Shown here in pieces: positions 59,189-64,000 of a stretch of 64,000 nucleotides of DNA. The position numbers were made by a program, and so were the translations under genes. Numbering within the stretch: position 1 is the stretch's first letter; each line of letters starts with the position of its first letter. The notes beneath the pieces were generated by a model. The model ran no database searches and had not been told where the DNA came from. It saw only the letters and a program-made list of their open reading frames with translations. The stretch comes from Lingula anatina (taxonomy: Eukaryota; Brachiopoda; Lingulata; Lingulida; Lingulidae), in the NCBI RefSeq assembly GCF_001039355.2, contig NW_019775835.1, positions 124,200 to 188,199 of the forward strand, in the 5' to 3' direction.

Positions 59189-61316
59189 AGGCCGGGTCAC
59201 ACTGCGCTTGCGACCTTTTTGCAACCTTTTTGCAACCACAAAATCTGGCGGTCGCTTGCGATCACTTTGCAAGCTAATTAAGAAGCTGTGGCCAATTTTG
59301 ATCGGCAAGCAGTCGCAAACCGGTTGCAACAAGGTTGCAGTATGGAATCTGCAACCTCTTATAGACCATCTTCAAGTTAAAGGTTACCAGGCGCACACTG
59401 TTTGCCGAGCGATACACAACCTGTCTGCAACCACTTGGTGACCGAAAACCGGTTGCAGGACTGTAGCAATCGCTTGTCAACTGGTAGCAGCAAGGTCGCA
59501 CAGGATATATATGTTGCCAACTTGTGACAGTAGCTGCTTTCCCATAAATTCCCCTCTCAAAAGACAAAAATTTTCTAGTAAAACGACTCCTTTTCAAAAA
59601 GACGGGACTGCTATAATCATTGACTTTGTTTACCTAAGAAGTAAAACGAGTAAAAAAACTCGAAAATACTGGGTGAACCCGTGGATTGCAAGACGCCCCT
59701 TGTAAGGCGATTACAAACATTTGATGAAAGAACTTCGACTTGAAAATCAGGAAGTTTTCATTTCCTTCCTAAAAATAGAACCAACAATGTTTTGTGAACT
59801 TTTGAAAAGACTACACCCTCACCTAACGAAACCAGTGCTGCAATAAAAACATAAACTTGCATACGTTTTAATCCTTGTTAATCTCATAATACTCTTTAAT
59901 ATTTTCTTGTTCAAATACTTGGTCTCTTTGAGGTCGCAAGGCCTGTGCAGTTACGGTCACACTGAACAAAAAACCTCTTTGCGACTTGCAACTGTCACCG
60001 GTTGCAAAAAGGTCGGCGACCGGTTGCAACAACTCGCAAAGTGGTTTCCAAATGAACGCTGGGTTAATATCCGGTTGCGCCGATTTTCGGTGCAGCACCG
60101 ATAACCTCCTGGCGACCGAAAAACCTACTTTTGGTATCCAGCCGCTTGCTATCAGGTCTCTGACTGCTTTGCAACCGCTTTGCAACCGAATGTGTGGTTT
60201 TCCCTTTGTCTTTTTAACCCTAGGCGTTTGCCTCTTACAATACAACGTAATTAAATCGTGACAAGTCATGCGCATCGTGTACTTTTTACACTCTCATCCT
60301 TGTAGTGAGGGTACCAAGCACTGGGAAGATGTTAAATTGTTTGTGTTGAAACTATTTTTATTTAAGTCTATTGGACACACTTTACGATTTATTCAATTAT
60401 TTGTGGATAATTTTGATTGTTGAAATTATGATATTAAATAGCAGCTATACCTTGCTGATTAAATTGCTTTTATTTTCCGTTTTCTCTGCATTCGTGTATT
60501 TGTTTCATTGTTTACTCTGATAATATGGCTTTGCAAATTTTAAATAACATACAGCGTATATAATTGAGGTTCTCGGCATTTTACCTATGATTTTCGCAAA
60601 ATGGTAAAATAAATAAACGTAGCGTCAAAAAATCTTACATTGCTTTTATCATCACATTTTTTTTTGGTTTCGTAAGTGTGAAATGCCTGGTATATGAAAG
60701 CCTTGGCAATTGGTATAAAATATTGCCAACAAATGTAATTTATGTTTTCTTTCTCTAAAATATTATAATTTACGACCTTGATATTTAGAAGGCTTACATA
60801 ACAAATTATGAAAAAGTCTTTGCCCAAATAGACCACCATCCTACGCCTATTTTATTGCAGTCGCTTGCAACCTTCCTGCAACATATCTTCGAACGCCTGC
60901 GATCGGTAAAAAACCTGTTTAGCGACCAAGATACTAAAGACCGTCAATCGACCATGCAGTTACAACTGCAACCTTCTAGCGACCTGCTGCCGACTACTTG
61001 CGACTGGTAAAAAACTTGTAAGCGACCAGTCGACTAAATACGGTCAATCGACCGTGCAGTTGCAAATGGTATGCTACTGGTTATAGCAACCTACTGACAA
61101 CCAAGAAGAGACCGATAGGCTACCTTTAGGATACCAACAATTTTCATCTTTAGTCGCACTGGTTGCCGGTGCACAAAAAATGGCCTTCATGTGTCAACGA
61201 TCGCAGGCGACCTGTTAGCAACCTTATGCGACCACTTTAAAACCTATGGCAACCTCTTTGCGACTGAGGTTGCAAAGAGGTTGCCAAAAGGTTGCAAGCG
61301 CAGTGTGACCCAGGCT
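59189..61316. mobile_element. Harbinger-type DNA transposon derivative, 2.1 kb
   Basis: Flanked by TAA at 59186-59188 and 61317-61319. The terminal inverted repeats begin AGGCCGGGTCACACTGCGC at the left and, read in reverse, AGCCTGGGTCACACTGCGC at the right, aligning without gaps for over 20 bases. Inside are a broken transposase fragment (59511-59846) and dense arrays of GGTTGC/GCAACC words in both orientations near both ends and in the middle (59950-60190). Confidence 0.88.
59511..59846 (+). pseudogene. Harbinger transposase N-terminal fragment
   Basis: The frame reads RKYWVNPWIARRPL, a stop at 59703-59705, then GDYKHLMKELRLENQEVFIS and FLKIEPTMFCELLKRLHPHL before a second stop at 59844-59846. 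This resembles the conserved beginning of PIF/Harbinger (HARBI1-like) transposases, where RRYWVRP, a Q-G-Y-x-x-L-x-x-E-L-R stretch and a FLRM-type helix occur in this order. The DDE catalytic region is absent. It supports the Harbinger call for the surrounding element, which cannot move on its own. Confidence 0.75.
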
Positions 61317-62211
61317 TAAGCTTGTTTTATGCGTCACCAATCAATATGTTCTTGAGGATGACTGAGTGAATATCGTAACTTTTGCATTTGTGGTGGTATG
61401 TGTTGATGGAAACGTACATACAATTAAAATAGTGAGATTTCAGAACACATTTAAAGACATTTAAACCACTATTTAGGTCAATTCCACGAAAGCTTCTCAA
61501 GCAAAGCCTCGTGTACATCATGAAACTCAACCTTGATGATAAGACCACGTTTGGGGACTGGCGTTGCGCAGGGCTTTCGATTGCCACTAAACTTATTTAT
61601 CCAAAATAACATTTTCGCAAATTTTTGCTAGGGCAATTACATTAAAAATTTCGTTTGATCACTACATATGGAGGTTTGGTATCTCTAACAGAGCCGACTG
61701 TGGTTTTGCACGGTTGTTAAAAAATTCAAAGCAATCACCACGAAATGTCACGAGTTGGAATCCCGGATAACGCATGCCAGCTTATTGGTGATCATTATCC
61801 CAAAGTATATGTCCTCAAAACTATTCCCTTTCTCTTCCCTAATGAGTCCTCCAAATAATGACGTCGCAGGGGTCGGCATTGACCTTGGCTAGCTGATTTT
61901 AAAAAGTATAAATATAACCTTCATTAAAAGCAAAATGGGTGGCCAAGTCATAAAATTTTTGTAACATTCAATTCATTTTGTTAATATAATTCCCATTAAT
62001 TCTTATGTTAAATTAATAAAGATTCATATCCATATTTGATTGAAGTCGCTAGGGCAGAATTCTATTTTAATTTTTGTATATTTCTGTCAAATTAAGGTCA
62101 TTTTGGCAAAATACCCTTGTCAGCTTGTAACGCAATGTTATAAGGGACGATTCCTCTCGAAAGCGTGCTTCATTGTCCACGCGTTCTTTTCATATCTTTT
62201 AAGACCCATAA

Positions 62212-63068
62212 AGCCTCGGTCACAACTAAACCGGCCGTACGGGCTCTTAAGGCCTGCTTGCATCCAAATTTTGCGCAGAATCTCACATGCCGCGCAAGTC
62301 CTTCTTGCGAAATTTGGAATTCGCAGACAGCCCGTGAGCACGTACGGAGGATGTTGGACATGTCGAAAAGATTCTACGAATAATCTGTGAACAGCGAGGC
62401 CACAAACGTAACTTGCTCCACTAGCATTTAGAATTATGCAAGTAAAGCCTAGGTCCCAACTACGTTTTGGACGCACGGTTTTTAGGTTCCTTTCGTCCAG
62501 CTAGGACGTAGCTAGATCGCATGCAGCGGCTGTTGATCCTGTCGAAAAGTTTCTACGTGCTGTTTGCGTCTTCCAAAAGTCGCACGATGGACGTGCTCCT
62601 CACGCACGAACTCCCACGTTTTCCCCATTTTTGGCCGTAGACCACACGTAGCAGCCCGTACGTTCAGATGGTACCTATGCTTCAGTCGTGCGTGGTCCAA
62701 GACGCACGTCGTAAACAATGAAGGAGTAAGTGTCCTTTGCGTGTTGAGTACGACGCACGCCCTTACAGCTAACGAACAAAGTCGAAAGCACGACGGAAGT
62801 GCGTCAGGAGTGAGGCGTGCTCATGATGCACGCTCGTGTCTCGACAAATAACGTCGCTTGTAGCAAGACAAACTCAAGAAATGAGTACATCACACCTTGC
62901 AATTAGCGTCCCTGCTTCTCACGTGGACCCTGCCACTCTCAAGGCAGACTTGCGCCTTTCCATTGCAAACTCTCCTCTACCTCTACGCACTCCCCGGCCT
63001 CCACTGCACCCAAAACTCGCAGGGGCCGTACGATCCTTAAATTCGTGCGTCCGGTTGTGACCGAGATT
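62212..63068. mobile_element. Second Harbinger-type non-autonomous element
   Basis: 857 bases, flanked by TAA at 62209-62211 and 63069-63071. Left end AGCCTCGGTCACAAC; right end, read in reverse, AATCTCGGTCACAAC. The interior is richer in GC than the surroundings, with many CGTACG/CGCACG words, and has no transposase-like reading frame. A related internal motif AAGCCTAGGTCCCAACTACG occurs at about 62446. Confidence 0.8.
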
Positions 63069-63071
63069 TAA

Positions 63072-64000
63072 TTTTACATATTTTTTTCAAAAATCGCCAG
63101 GGTAGAAATGCTGTTTTTAGAATCGGAGAGAGGATGAATAACAAGTAAGTGGGATACAGAAGAGGGATTCGTTGAAAATACAACAGTAAGTAACTGAAAA
63201 TAGTGAAACATGTCAAAATTATGCAACAATACACAAAACGTCCACTTTGTGGAATAATCCATTCTTATTTTAGACACAATAGAACGGCTCACTGGGCGAC
63301 TATCCTAAAGCTCCAGACAGGGCCAATAATAATACTAATAATAGTAATAATAATAATCTTTTGGGGACTGAATTTTTTAGTTACATTTTACAGGATCTTG
63401 ACACGTCTAGTTCCACATAAATGTTGAAACAAAATAGGTAGACAATTACATAAGACATGAGGACTTGTTACTGATGGGTATTTTGCCTTTCAGTTATAGT
63501 AGTAAATACGTTAACGGCTCTCTGGCATGATTAATTTTTTGGATTGAGCAGCCAGTGAGGTTTTAGAGTACATTCATTGTCTGATCAAGTTCCTCTAAAG
63601 CTACGTTCTTTGGTAATAGGAAATGAGTTCCAGTTATATTGCGTCAGGTGAGAATAGAAAGATCCTCTCGTTTTGTCAATGATTTCTTATTTCACGAAGG
63701 GTTACTTTACGTGACCACAATGATGACGGTGATACATATTGAACATATTTTCAATCACTACCCGCCCAAACATGAGACCGCTTTCTCTGTGAAAAACGCA
63801 ATAAACAGGTAGAAATTAACTTTTTTGACAGGTTTAGTTTGTTAGTGGTGCTTGGGATCTGACGTATCTCTTCTGAACATTGTAATTTCTCTTCTCGTCT
63901 GCTTTCTGCTCCTTTATTGATATATCTTCATGACATTATTAGCTGTCGACGCAGTCCAAGTAACCACGAGAACCTAGAAGACATTTTAAAACTTTGATTT
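63072..64000. other. Intergenic, nothing recognised
   Basis: AT-rich, with a short ATA repeat near 63325-63358. No supported gene. Confidence 0.4.

Overview
Eukaryotic (bilaterian animal) genomic DNA. It is AT-rich, intron-rich, full of miniature transposons and simple repeats, and its genes have GT-AG introns. The gene content (prohormone convertase 2, a CD38/CD157-type ADP-ribosyl cyclase, a C-type-lectin membrane receptor) and the abundance of ACATGTA-like words suggest a marine invertebrate, perhaps a mollusc or other lophotrochozoan. The phylum is inference only.

Layout. 1-2520: last three visible exons of a C-type-lectin-like type I membrane protein (+), then its 3' UTR. 4775-9370: upstream region of the PC2 gene, including a CRE/CCAAT cluster, present twice. 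9371-35758: neuroendocrine convertase 2 (PCSK2-like, +), 13 coding exons by my reading, with one homopolymer frameshift in exon 8. 36858-46421 and 46422-54661: two tandem copies of a segment that carries an ADP-ribosyl cyclase gene (+) and the end of a convergent minus-strand gene. The second copy keeps the whole minus-strand gene (54110-55399), which encodes a type II membrane protein with a DDD motif. 56760-64000: no convincing host gene, but two well-delimited Harbinger-type elements with TAA target duplications, one carrying a broken transposase fragment.

Assembly caution. Five single N characters (6786, 19098, 28215, 53152, 55870) each sit where sequence already read starts again at high identity. 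The largest case repeats PC2 exons 2-5 (10246-19097 against 19099-28214). These look like two haplotypes laid end to end, not real duplications. The repeated exons encode the same protein, and one of the two carries a clean MITE insertion that the other lacks. By contrast the cyclase duplication has no N at its junction, is more diverged, and looks real.

Biology. PC2 is a secretory-granule endoprotease that matures neuropeptides. It keeps all diagnostic residues, including the oxyanion-hole Asp special to PC2. The two cyclase copies differ in an informative way: copy B ends in a GPI-anchor-like hydrophobic tail, whereas copy A has lost it by a one-base deletion and would be secreted. Their upstream regions also differ by an insertion carrying a perfect nuclear-receptor DR1 site. 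The strongest candidate for something undescribed is the DDD-motif membrane protein next to the cyclase, which I do not recognise as a named family.
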